From an uncultured Chloroflexota bacterium (GTDB lineage Bacteria; Chloroflexota; Chloroflexia; Chloroflexales; Roseiflexaceae): 12,662 nt of DNA. Below are positions 1 to 6,112 of this stretch, one piece after another. The stretch is taken from the NCBI GenBank assembly GCA_937876225.1, contig CALFIC010000047.1, positions 1 to 12,662 of the forward strand. Reading direction: 5' to 3'. Both the position numbers and the translations under genes were made by a program. Every line of letters starts with the position of its first letter. The stretch's first letter is position 1. The notes under the pieces are model-generated. The model had not been told where the DNA came from and searched no databases. It was given only the letters and a program-made list of their open reading frames with translations.

Positions 1-55
1 GTGGCCGTCGCCGGAAACTTCTACTTCGACGTCAATGTTTCTCGTACTCCGACAC
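1..55. repeat. Terminal direct repeat, left copy (identical to 12608-12662)
   Basis: Bases 1-55 equal bases 12608-12662 with no mismatch. This is a sequence overlap at the two window ends, which implies a circular path of 12,607 bp. The length of exactly 55 fits an assembler k-mer overlap better than a biological terminal repeat. Confidence 0.97.
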
Positions 56-72
56 TCACCCCCACACCATAG
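1..72 (+). CDS. 3' end of the giant multi-propeller secreted protein (continues from 12662 if circular)
   Basis: The frame starting at base 1 reads VAVAGNFYFDVNVSRTPT and then LTPTP before a TAG stop at 70-72. The first 55 bases repeat 12608-12662 exactly, and the frame there matches, so this is the continuation of the gene that begins at 6008. Joined across the ends, the gene has 2,223 codons plus the stop. The segment holds most of the seventh RCC1 blade and a short Thr/Pro tail of the kind that forms the inner linkers of the same protein. No start codon or ribosome binding site is expected here. If the ends are not physically joined, this is instead the 3' fragment of an identical or homologous gene. 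Confidence 0.85.
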   Translation: MAVAGNFYFDVNVSRTPTLTPTP

Positions 73-83
73 TCATGCACAGC

Positions 84-120
84 GACGCCCCCCCAGCACA
101 CGGTGTGCTGGGGGGGCGTC
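84..120 (+). terminator. GC-rich hairpin after the giant gene
   Basis: A perfect 17-bp stem (arms 84-100 and 104-120) with a CGG loop starts 11 bases after the TAG at 70-72. It contains a run of seven C paired with seven G. No long U tract follows on the plus strand (GGTATATC), so it is a stem-only or bidirectional type of terminator rather than a textbook intrinsic one. Its place between two convergent units supports a terminator role. Confidence 0.7.
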
Positions 121-132
121 GGTATATCAAGG

Positions 133-170
133 AAAGAGGAGAGACGCAGTAAGTTGCGTCTCTCCTCTTT
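133..170 (-). terminator. Hairpin ending the minus-strand operon
   Basis: A perfect 16-bp stem (arms 133-148 and 155-170, loop GTAAGT) has AAA at one foot and TTT at the other, so either strand would end in a short U run within the stem. It lies 35 bases after the HEAT gene stop and directly beyond the relict DUF711-like tail at 172-204. It is 12 bases from the hairpin that serves the plus-strand gene. The likely role is termination of the seven-gene operon. Confidence 0.7.
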
Positions 171-200
171 ATTACGCCAACACCTGCGCCTCACAAAAAA
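169..200. repeat. 32-bp direct repeat, distal copy (relict DUF711 3' end)
   Basis: This copy matches 746-777 at 31 of 32 positions (T185 versus C762). On the minus strand it reads FCEAQVLA followed by TAA (174-172), nearly the same as the FCEARVLA-stop end of the DUF711 gene at 749. It lies after the HEAT stop and in a different frame from the HEAT gene, so it is not translated as part of it. The distance between copies is 577 bp. Confidence 0.9.
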
Positions 201-205
201 GCAGG

Positions 206-730
206 CTACATCAATTCCTGTTGCCAAAAAGCCATGACCCGTGGATCATCTGCATACACTTGCAACTCTGCCCGCAATTGCTGGCGCAAGGCGGGATTCG
301 GATCTGTCACCCCATATTCGAGCAATAGTGCCGCATGGTCGAGCGCTGGCGACGGATAGACACACAGCGTTGATTGGCGACAGCGCTCGCACCCCAACGT
401 ATGCCATGCGGCGCGGCGGATATGCGCGATTGGGTCACAGAGCAAGCGGATGAGCCCATTGACACAGCGCACATCACCACCATACCCGCCATGATCGATG
501 ATATCGACACAATTGCGCCGAATCCGTGCGTGTGCATGCGACAATCCTGCGACTAAGGTCGGAATAACCGTCACACCCGCATATTGCAATGCCCAAATCG
601 CCGGCACTTGCACCTGCACATCATGACTCGCCAATTGCAATACCCACTGCTGGTATTGCGATTCGTCACCAGCCGCCTGCACAATCATCGCCTGGGCAGT
701 GCGTAACAATGCCTGCGCCGCTGCCTTCAT
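206..730 (-). CDS. Small HEAT-repeat protein
   Basis: A 174-residue cytosolic, all-helical protein. An in-frame ATG exists four codons upstream (742), but the ATG at 730 has GGAGG at a 5-nt spacing and the upstream one has no such site, so I chose 730. Helical pairs around residues 26-62, 63-95 and 96-115 look like HEAT units, with IRR motifs near 70-72 and 104-106. Three cysteines follow (C114, C117, C123, in GCERC and TLC). Similar GC-x-RC patterns occur, from memory, in bacterial HEAT proteins often found in Chloroflexota. No enzyme motif is visible, so a binding or scaffold role is the most that can be said. It is the last operon gene, 18 nt after the DUF711 stop. The gene lies between two 32-bp direct repeats that copy the DUF711 3' end, which suggests insertion or recombination. 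Confidence 0.8.
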   Translation of the reverse strand: MKAAAQALLRTAQAMIVQAAGDESQYQQWVLQLASHDVQVQVPAIWALQYAGVTVIPTLVAGLSHAHARIRRNCVDIIDHGGYGGDVRCVNGLIRLLCDPIAHIRRAAWHTLGCERCRQSTLCVYPSPALDHAALLLEYGVTDPNPALRQQLRAELQVYADDPRVMAFWQQELM

Positions 731-733
731 GCG

Positions 734-740
734 CTCCTCC
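734..740 (-). promoter_or_regulatory. Ribosome binding site that sets the HEAT gene start
   Basis: On the minus strand GGAGGAG runs from 740 to 734, followed by CGC and ATG at 730 (5 nt counted from the end of GGAGG). The alternative ATG at 742 overlaps the region just before this site and is preceded by TAATAACGA, which has no Shine-Dalgarno sequence. Confidence 0.7.
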
Positions 741-745
741 ATTCG

Positions 746-777
746 TTATTACGCCAACACCCGCGCCTCACAAAAAA
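746..777. repeat. 32-bp direct repeat, proximal copy (3' end of the DUF711 gene)
   Basis: This copy spans the last codons and TAA stop (749-751) of the DUF711 gene. It is the partner of 169-200, in the same orientation, with one mismatch. Recombination between the copies would remove the HEAT gene, keep the DUF711 C-terminus, and place the hairpin at 133-170 immediately after its stop. Confidence 0.9.
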
Positions 778-1912
778 ACTGCGCTAACGGCGCCGGTAAT
801 AATTCGGCAAAGCGCGTTTTTTGCCCCACCGTATGCCCAGCGAGGGGCATCAAGCGCGCCGTTAATGGTTTTTTCAATGCCGTCGCCAACGTGGCCACCT
901 CGCGGTAAATCCCGGCCAGCACCGCGGTATCGACATCGCCCGCCAACGGGATTGTATCGAGCCCGGTGCCACAGACCGCACTAAACGCCAATAAATCACG
1001 CAAGGTATAACGGCCATCCAGCGCCCGTTGTGCCAATGTGGCGTCTTCGACCACCGGCAACATGATGCCCGAAAAGCCCAACTGGATCACGGCACAGCCT
1101 CGTATCGTCGCCGTCAAGGCCCGCACCGCCGCTAACGTGCCCCAATCACCAAACGCTACTCCTGCCAGCGCCTCGATGGCAGCAGCGATACTACGCTCGG
1201 GATGGGGATGGGGTGCCAGCGACCAATCACAGCCTGCATAGGTGATGCCGTACTGCGCACAAATCGGTTGGGCGATAGCCCGCATCCGCGCATCGTGCGC
1301 TACAATCTCACGGGCTAACGCCGCCAAGGCCGCCGCCACAAGTACCTGGCGGTCGGGGTGATCGAGTGGCACGTCCGCCAATGGGCGCGTCACCTGCCAC
1401 GCCAAGGCCGCCGCTTCGGGACCAATCGCCAGCCACGGTGCGCCACCATCGTGCCACGACGCCGGGAAGAACGGGCTCCCCGCCGGTACCATCGCCAAGG
1501 CCGCCACCCGCAGATTCCCCACGCCACCCGGCACTTTGCGCGCCAAATCATGCGTCATCTGCGCCATCATTTGCACCACCGCATCATCGACCTGCCCATT
1601 GGTGGTCAGACTGACGCTGGCAAATACCGCTTGCGTGGCCGCCATCGCATCAGCCAACTGCCCCAAGCGGTCGCGAGGCACGACGCCCAAGGTGGCATAA
1701 TCGAAGCCATCATCGAGCGCGCGGTCTTCGATTCCGGTGGCCACACTCACCAAATCAGCACAACTATTAAACCCATTCATGGTGGGGGTACAGCGCAGAG
1801 TCTGCACCACATAGCCTGCGTCACCAAGCTGTTGGCGTAGGGCATGGGCAGCCTGCGCACCCCGCCCCAAATCACCTTCACGGGCCCCAATGGTAATCGT
1901 GCGTAATTCCAT
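749..1912 (-). CDS. DUF711 family protein
   Basis: A 387-residue cytosolic protein of unknown activity. The start at 1912 (MELRTITIG) is preceded by AAGGAAA at a good distance. A longer in-frame start at 1963 exists but adds 17 residues with no family look. Motifs that I recall as typical of DUF711 are GFSGIMLPVVED (279-290), SAVCGTGLDTIPLAGD (311-326), KPLTARLMP (348-356) and an aromatic-rich end before FCEARVLA. The N-terminal MELRTITIG also fits the family opening. The family has distant ties to glycyl-radical-type folds, but no glycyl loop is evident here and no reaction can be assigned. The gene follows azlD after a 114-nt gap with a hairpin. Its 3' end is duplicated beyond the HEAT gene. 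Confidence 0.85.
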   Translation of the reverse strand: MELRTITIGAREGDLGRGAQAAHALRQQLGDAGYVVQTLRCTPTMNGFNSCADLVSVATGIEDRALDDGFDYATLGVVPRDRLGQLADAMAATQAVFASVSLTTNGQVDDAVVQMMAQMTHDLARKVPGGVGNLRVAALAMVPAGSPFFPASWHDGGAPWLAIGPEAAALAWQVTRPLADVPLDHPDRQVLVAAALAALAREIVAHDARMRAIAQPICAQYGITYAGCDWSLAPHPHPERSIAAAIEALAGVAFGDWGTLAAVRALTATIRGCAVIQLGFSGIMLPVVEDATLAQRALDGRYTLRDLLAFSAVCGTGLDTIPLAGDVDTAVLAGIYREVATLATALKKPLTARLMPLAGHTVGQKTRFAELLPAPLAQFFCEARVLA

Positions 1913-2026
1913 GACGTTTCCTTTTTTGTAAAAAATATCCTGGCGCCCGACCACTGTACCCACACCCGCATATACGCCGACGCGCAGCAGTGGTGGGCTC
2001 AGGGCAGTGTTATCGCACCGTACCCC
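1913..2026 (-). other. azlD-DUF711 intergenic gap
   Basis: This is the only sizeable gap inside the operon (114 nt). It contains most of the hairpin described at 1990-2038 and the DUF711 ribosome binding site near 1918-1925. I see no clear -35/-10 pair for a separate DUF711 promoter, and no small gene. Confidence 0.5.
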
Positions 2027-2038
2027 TTAGCCCACCAC
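1990..2038 (-). other. Long hairpin straddling the azlD stop codon
   Basis: A 10-bp perfect inverted repeat (1990-1999 with 2029-2038) extends inward past one mismatch by 4 more pairs (2001-2004 with 2024-2027), leaving a 19-nt loop. The azlD stop (2027-2029) sits in the stem. No U tract follows on the minus strand, so it is not a standard intrinsic terminator. A partial terminator, an RNA processing site or a 3'-end stabiliser for the upstream mRNA are all possible. Confidence 0.45.
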
Positions 2039-2344
2039 CAGGCGAATCAACCAGAAGGCAATCATGCCGAGTGCCACCGTCACAATGGCGTTTTCGGTAC
2101 GCCATGCCACCAGTGCCCCAACCACCGCCGCACCTACCGCCGGCCCCATTTGTAGTACCCGACCATGGTCGCCCATTTGGGTGACCACGGCGGGGACAAT
2201 CAAGGCCGTAAAGACCGCCGGCGGCACATATTTCAACCACAACGCCAACCACGGCGGGGGATCATTGCGGAGCAACAGCAAGGGAATCGCTCGGGCGGCA
2301 TAGGTCACCGCCGCCATCCCCGCATAGGTCAACCAAATCGACAT
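2027..2344 (-). CDS. azlD: AzlD-type subunit of a branched-chain amino-acid exporter
   Basis: A 105-residue membrane protein with about three to four hydrophobic segments (around residues 3-25, 40-55, 66-80 and 87-104). Family-typical features are ARAIPLLLL near 17-25 and YVPPAV at 39-44. AzlD is the small partner of AzlC in the inner-membrane exporter named for azaleucine resistance, which exports branched-chain amino acids and analogues. The start at 2344 has a strong GGGGGAG site six bases upstream, inside the 15-nt gap after the aminotransferase gene. Unusually, its partner azlC is not adjacent: the aminotransferase gene lies between them. The length is normal for the family. The actual substrate cannot be told from sequence. 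Confidence 0.88.
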   Translation of the reverse strand: MSIWLTYAGMAAVTYAARAIPLLLLRNDPPPWLALWLKYVPPAVFTALIVPAVVTQMGDHGRVLQMGPAVGAAVVGALVAWRTENAIVTVALGMIAFWLIRLVVG

Positions 2345-2359
2345 CTGTCACTCCCCCTA

Positions 2360-3475
2360 TCACAATTGTTGTAGGTAGGACTCAAACCGCACCAAGCCCT
2401 GATCGAAATCAGCTTTGCCAAACCCTACCCGGAAGTAATTCCCTGGGTAACCATAGACACTGGCCGGCAAAATTAACACCCCGGCCTGTGCCGCCATTTC
2501 TTCAGCAATCTGGGTAATCGGTTTGGCATGCTGAATCTGTGCAAAGGCCACACTTCCCGCTCGTGGTGCCACCATCTGCAAGCGCTCCGGCATACGTAGA
2601 CAAACTTCTTGGAACAACTGCAGATTGCGTAGCACAATCGACCGGCTCCGAATCAACATCCGTTGCGACGCCCGCAAGGCAATCAATGCCAACACTTCAG
2701 AGGGCGCCGAATTACAAATCGTGGTGTAGTCTTTGTAACGAAGCAGTTTTTGGCGCATCACAGCGTCGCGCACCACCAACCAGCCAATCCGCAACCCTGC
2801 CAACCCAAAGGCCTTGGACATCACACCCAGGCTCAACGCCGACGGCGACAATTCACAGGCTGCCGGCAAGCGGTCGCTGGGGTTGTATTCCAGCATGCGG
2901 TAGACTTCGTCGGCAAACAATACCGCCCCAGCCTCGTGCGCCATCGCCACCACCGCCCGCCACTCATCGTGGCTCATCAATGCCCCCGTAGGATTGTGGG
3001 GGGTGTTGAGCAAAATCAACTTGGTGTTGGGGCGAATGGCCCGGCGTAATTCGTCGATGTCGAGGCGCCATTCTTGTTCGGGTCGCAGCTCAATCAAGGT
3101 CACATCGGCACCTGTCGCCCGCCCGACTTCGTAGAGCGATTGGTAGCCGGGCCACGTGGTAATCATATGATCGCCAGGTCCCAGCAATACATTGGCAGCA
3201 ATAAACACCGCTTCTTCGGCGCCAGCAAAGGTAATCACCTCGTCAGGATCAATGCCGTCATAGAGTTGGGCGATGGCAGCCCGCAAAGCGGGCAAGCCGT
3301 TGGTTTCGGTATAGCCGAGGGTCAACGATTGCCAGCGTTGCAAGGCATCATCATCGGCCAGCGCCAACAAATCATGCATCGCCATGCCTTGGATGTCAGA
3401 GCTACACAAAATGTAGGGCGTGCTGAATTCGTAGCGCGCAAAATAGCGCTCCAGCGCAAACTCAGGAATTTTCAT
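2360..3475 (-). CDS. Class I/II PLP-dependent aminotransferase
   Basis: A 371-residue fold-type I PLP enzyme, expected in the cytosol. Landmark residues compared with aspartate aminotransferase are: N161 in NTPHNPTG, D189 and Y192 in ADEVYR, the Schiff-base lysine K221 in MSKAFGLAGLRIGW, and the carboxylate-binding R349 in YFRVGFG. The G-Y-T-E-T-N-G-L motif near 54-61 is the usual N-terminal substrate loop. The substrate is not identifiable. The opening (MKIPEFALERYFARYEF) resembles a subgroup annotated only as aminotransferase class I/II. The start at 3475 overlaps the azlC stop by 14 nt and has GGAG seven bases upstream, so translation is probably coupled. Its position between azlC and azlD suggests that the exporter and the enzyme handle related amino acids; this is an inference. 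Confidence 0.9.
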   Translation of the reverse strand: MKIPEFALERYFARYEFSTPYILCSSDIQGMAMHDLLALADDDALQRWQSLTLGYTETNGLPALRAAIAQLYDGIDPDEVITFAGAEEAVFIAANVLLGPGDHMITTWPGYQSLYEVGRATGADVTLIELRPEQEWRLDIDELRRAIRPNTKLILLNTPHNPTGALMSHDEWRAVVAMAHEAGAVLFADEVYRMLEYNPSDRLPAACELSPSALSLGVMSKAFGLAGLRIGWLVVRDAVMRQKLLRYKDYTTICNSAPSEVLALIALRASQRMLIRSRSIVLRNLQLFQEVCLRMPERLQMVAPRAGSVAFAQIQHAKPITQIAEEMAAQAGVLILPASVYGYPGNYFRVGFGKADFDQGLVRFESYLQQL

Positions 3476-4178
3476 GAATGGGCTCCATCTGTGCTAATTG
3501 CTGACGGCGTGCCAGCCACGCCCCTACGGCGCTCGCCATAATCCCGGCTGTCAAGACATACCAACTTCCCGGCAATACCAACGCCGTAGCCACCGAAACA
3601 AGCGCCGCCAATAGTGCTACCACCAGATTGACGCGGTCGCGCAACATCGGCACCGTAAAAGCGATAAAGGTCAATGGGAAGATTAAATCAAGCCCCAAGG
3701 CCGACGGGTTAGGAATCAATGCCCCCAACAAACTGCCAATGATAGTACTCGTCGCCCAGACAAAATAGAGACTCAGATTCGAACCAAATTGGAACCAGGC
3801 ATCACCACCATGCTGGGTGAAGTGTTGCACTCCCACGGCGTAGGTTTCGTCGGTTAATTGAAACGCCACCAGCGCCCGCAACCACGTGGGCGACTTGCGG
3901 ATGTACGAAGCCGTTGACGCTGCCAACAACAAATGGCGCGCATTGATGATGGCTGTCGTCGCGATAATGCTAAAGGGATGCGCACCGCTGCCAAACAAGC
4001 CGACAGCCGTGAATTGCGAGGCGCCGGCAAAGACGATAAGTGACATCCCCAGCGTTTCCCAGAAACTCAGACCCGCCGACAAGGCACTCACCGCATACAC
4101 CATCCCAAACGGTGCCACCCCCGGCCAGACTACCAAGGTCGCCAAAAACCCCTGCTGAATCGTGGCCCAACGGCTCAT
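3462..4178 (-). CDS. azlC: AzlC-type subunit of a branched-chain amino-acid exporter
   Basis: A 238-residue multi-pass inner-membrane protein. Family motifs seen are FAGASQF (50-56), NARHLLL (79-85) and TDETYAV (109-115). Hydrophobic segments lie around 11-32, 41-62, 66-90, 135-155, 163-178 and 184-222. AzlC forms the large part of the AzlCD amino-acid exporter. The start at 4178 (MSRWATIQQG) gives the normal family length. An in-frame extension to 4328 would run through the methyltransferase gene and is unlikely. The start overlaps the methyltransferase stop as ATGA, which suggests translational coupling. The C-terminus (MEPIHENS) overlaps the aminotransferase start. azlD is found one gene further downstream. 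Confidence 0.9.
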   Translation of the reverse strand: MSRWATIQQGFLATLVVWPGVAPFGMVYAVSALSAGLSFWETLGMSLIVFAGASQFTAVGLFGSGAHPFSIIATTAIINARHLLLAASTASYIRKSPTWLRALVAFQLTDETYAVGVQHFTQHGGDAWFQFGSNLSLYFVWATSTIIGSLLGALIPNPSALGLDLIFPLTFIAFTVPMLRDRVNLVVALLAALVSVATALVLPGSWYVLTAGIMASAVGAWLARRQQLAQMEPIHENS

Positions 4179-4942
4179 GCCCGCACTCCTTCGATCAAGG
4201 CGACGGCGATATGGAAGCTGCCGTCGGCTTCGATCCCCAAAATATCGCGCACATGGGCCGGCGCATTGGCCATCAAGCGTTGCAACTGCGCCACTTCTAG
4301 CGCCGGTGTCGCCATGCGCGTTACCCACGTCGTAAACTCGAGGCGCACCGACCAGGTCTGGACGTGGCGGGCGGGGATACCCGCCGCACTACACATCTCC
4401 AGCCATTGCGCCACACTGTGGTCACGCACATGCGAGGGGTCGCGCAAAATTTCGACAGTATTCAGATAGGTATCGGCCATCGGTTCAGGGGGTGACACCA
4501 CATCTACCAACAACCAGCGCCCGCCTGGCACCAACACTCGCTGCACTTCGCGCAACGCGTGCAGTGGGTCGGCGAAATGGTGGGCCGCATAGCGCGACAC
4601 CGCCACATCAAACGAGGCATCACCAAAGGGCAAAGCCGCCACGTCGGCTTTTTGGATGGTCACATTCTGCAAGCCTCGTTTTTCGACTTGGGCCTGGGTC
4701 TGGTCGAGCATGGCCTGCGTCAAATCAACCGCCGTCAAATGCAAGGCCTGTGCCGCCAACCCAATGGTGACATGCCCAGCCCCACACCCCACATCGAGCA
4801 CGCGCTCGCGGCCATTCAAAGCCGCAGCCGCAATCAGCCCCTGCAAGTCAGCACCGCTGGCATGCACCGTGCTGGTGGTGTAATTGGCGGCCACTGCGCC
4901 GAATTGTTGTTGGATGGATTGATTGACCGATGCATCGCTCAT
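4175..4942 (-). CDS. Class I SAM-dependent methyltransferase (UbiE/Methyltransf_11 type)
   Basis: A 255-residue cytosolic enzyme with a Rossmann-type SAM-binding core. Motif I is VLDVGCGAG (48-56). The acidic residue after strand beta-2 is D73 in TAVDLT, D100 lies in KADVAALPF, and FDVAVSRYAAHHF (111-123) and VLVPGGRWLLVDV (136-148) are the later core motifs. A C-terminal region from about 155 to 255 likely shapes the acceptor site. The substrate is unknown: this class methylates small molecules, including quinone precursors and many others. The gene overlaps alaX upstream and azlC downstream by 4 nt each (ATGA), so the three are tightly coupled. There is no sign of truncation. Confidence 0.88.
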   Translation of the reverse strand: MSDASVNQSIQQQFGAVAANYTTSTVHASGADLQGLIAAAALNGRERVLDVGCGAGHVTIGLAAQALHLTAVDLTQAMLDQTQAQVEKRGLQNVTIQKADVAALPFGDASFDVAVSRYAAHHFADPLHALREVQRVLVPGGRWLLVDVVSPPEPMADTYLNTVEILRDPSHVRDHSVAQWLEMCSAAGIPARHVQTWSVRLEFTTWVTRMATPALEVAQLQRLMANAPAHVRDILGIEADGSFHIAVALIEGVRA

Positions 4943-5658
4943 GGTTGTAATCCTATGATAATCCGCTTGTTGGTGGCACCTTTACTGCGCGTTTTGAGCA
5001 ATGTGACCTGCCCTACTTCACGGGTATGCGCTACGTGGGTGCCGCCGTCGGCCTGCAAATCGAGCCCGACGATATTGACCGTGCGTACTTCGCTGATGCC
5101 TTCGGGCAACAAGCTGATTTTGGTGCGAATCAAATCGGGGATGGCAAAGGCCTCGTCACGGGGCAAAATTTTGACTTCAATGGGGCGATTGGCAGCCACT
5201 TCCACGTTGACCTTTTCGACAATGGTTTGGGCCAGCTCATTGCTAAAATCGGCGATTTCGAAATCGAGCCGCCCTTCTTCCAAATCCATGTTGCCCCCGG
5301 TGACATAGGCGCCATAATCACGAAAGACCACCCCGCACAACAAATGCAAGGCGGTATGCGTGCGCATCAAGCGGTAACGCCGCTCCCAATCAATCACACA
5401 CGTGACGGTGCTCCCGACGGTAGGCAATTCACCATCGCTGAGGATATGCACGCTCCCCTCTGGTGTTTTTTTGACATCGGTAATCTGCCAACTATCATTC
5501 CCCGCCCGCATGGTACCGGTGTCGTGTGGTTGGCCACCGCTGGTGGCATAACAGACGGTCTGATCGAGGACGACCCCATGGCTTTCGCTGGCATGAGCGA
5601 TTACGGTGGCGGTACATTCCCGCAAAAACGCATCGTGATGATACAACAATATGGTCAT
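4939..5658 (-). CDS. alaX: Alanyl-tRNA editing protein (AlaX-like)
   Basis: A 239-residue free-standing homologue of the AlaRS editing domain. It is expected to hydrolyse wrongly charged tRNA-Ala (Ser- or Gly-tRNA-Ala) in the cytosol. The N-terminal part carries SGGQPHDTG (40-48), matching the family GGGQPxDTG. The zinc motif HxxxH is H101-H105 in RTHTALHLL. The second half of the site, usually CxxxH, reads DGGTH (204-208), with Asp at the Cys position. From memory this Asp form is usual in one bacterial AlaX clade, so I do not treat it as loss of function. PDLIRTKISLLP (174-185) and the REVG segment (213-216) are also family-like. The start at 5658 has AAAAGGA upstream. It is the first gene of the operon, overlapping the methyltransferase by 4 nt. 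Confidence 0.9.
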   Translation of the reverse strand: MTILLYHHDAFLRECTATVIAHASESHGVVLDQTVCYATSGGQPHDTGTMRAGNDSWQITDVKKTPEGSVHILSDGELPTVGSTVTCVIDWERRYRLMRTHTALHLLCGVVFRDYGAYVTGGNMDLEEGRLDFEIADFSNELAQTIVEKVNVEVAANRPIEVKILPRDEAFAIPDLIRTKISLLPEGISEVRTVNIVGLDLQADGGTHVAHTREVGQVTLLKTRSKGATNKRIIIGLQP

Positions 5659-5692
5659 AACATTATCCTTTTGGCAACGTGCTCGTATGTCT

Positions 5693-5698
5693 ATTCTA
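5693..5698 (-). promoter_or_regulatory. Possible -10 box for the alaX-to-HEAT operon
   Basis: On the minus strand TAGAAT (5698 to 5693) matches the sigma-70-type TATAAT at five of six positions, about 35 nt before the alaX start. No good -35 lies at 16-18 nt upstream; the best is TTCTTT. The call rests mainly on position and could be wrong. Confidence 0.3.
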
Positions 5699-5814
5699 GC
5701 CTATTCTGCACATGAAAGAAGAATCTCCCCTAGATGTGATTGCATAGCGCCATTTGGCGCACACCACGCACACAGAGGGCGCAGTGACATCCGTTACTGC
5801 GTAATGCACTTCAC

Positions 5815-5840
5815 GCTTCCGACTTCATGCTTCCGACTTC
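5815..5840. repeat. Two-copy 14-bp tandem repeat
   Basis: GCTTCCGACTTC occurs at 5815-5826 and again at 5829-5840, with a 14-bp period, inside the divergent regulatory region. It may be a direct-repeat operator or chance slippage; nothing else identifies a binding protein. Confidence 0.6.
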
Positions 5841-5938
5841 GAAACGCAGTTTCTGTATGCAAAAATTCTCTTCATCCTACAATTTACAAAAAATACTATA
5901 TAACTTAGTAATAAAATTAAAAAAACACTCATATTTTG

Positions 5939-5968
5939 TTGACTTTCAACAGTGTACTGTATTACAAT
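5939..5968 (+). promoter_or_regulatory. Promoter of the giant secreted-protein gene
   Basis: TTGACT at 5939-5944 (five of six to TTGACA) and TACAAT at 5963-5968 (five of six to TATAAT) are 18 nt apart. Transcription would start near 5975 and give a leader of about 33 nt. GAAAAAGG (5994-6001) lies six bases before the ATG at 6008 and is a suitable ribosome binding site. Confidence 0.6.
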
Positions 5969-6007
5969 GAAGTTACATTTTATGCATTGATTTGAAAAAG
6001 GTACTAT

Positions 6008-6112
6008 ATGTGGCATTTATTCATGCATTCGTCTTTTTTTGGGCGATTTACGAACATCGTAATGCTTGTACTGTTGATTGTCCTAAGTGGCATGCCTAGC
6101 ATCGCCGATGCC
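6008..6112 (+). other. Signal peptide of the giant protein
   Basis: Residues 1-35. A start region with H and R (R13) is followed by the hydrophobic core IVMLVLLIVLSGMP (17-30) and SIADA, giving an AxA-type cleavage site after A35. This is a classical Sec signal; no lipobox cysteine is present. Confidence 0.8.

Larger units (their letters stand above)
5659..6007. other. Divergent intergenic region between alaX and the giant gene
   Basis: This 349-bp region has no convincing gene. The left half is mixed in composition and holds two short inverted repeats (5747-5760, GCGCC with 4-nt loop; 5780-5801, 9-bp stem with one G-T pair and loop ATCC) and a two-copy 14-bp tandem repeat. From about 5870 to 6007 it is strikingly AT-rich and holds the promoter of the giant gene. 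Both transcription units start here and diverge, so shared regulation is possible. Confidence 0.6.

Noticed and set aside
1913..1963. Longer N-terminus for the DUF711 protein
   Set aside because: The extra 17 residues (MGTVVGRQDIFYKKGNV) have no family similarity, and the start at 1912 has its own AAGGAAA site.
4179..4328. Longer N-terminus for AzlC
   Set aside because: It would overlap the methyltransferase by about 150 nt. The start at 4178 gives normal AzlC length and an ATGA overlap.
5032..5049. Loss of the zinc cysteine in AlaX (Asp in DGGTH) as a sign of a dead enzyme
   Set aside because: As far as I recall, the ADGGTHV form is typical of one bacterial AlaX clade, and HxxxH and the other motifs are intact. 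I do not treat it as unusual.
5026..5715. Plus-strand frame of 229 residues opposite alaX
   Set aside because: It is the antisense shadow of a clearly recognised gene, with no ribosome binding site or family pattern. The same holds for 4559-5308, 3074-3541 and 1358-1840 on the plus strand.
5747..5760. GCGCC-ATTT-GGCGC inverted repeat as a terminator or operator
   Set aside because: It has only five pairs, no U tract, and lies upstream of both start sites. It is noted only as part of the intergenic description.
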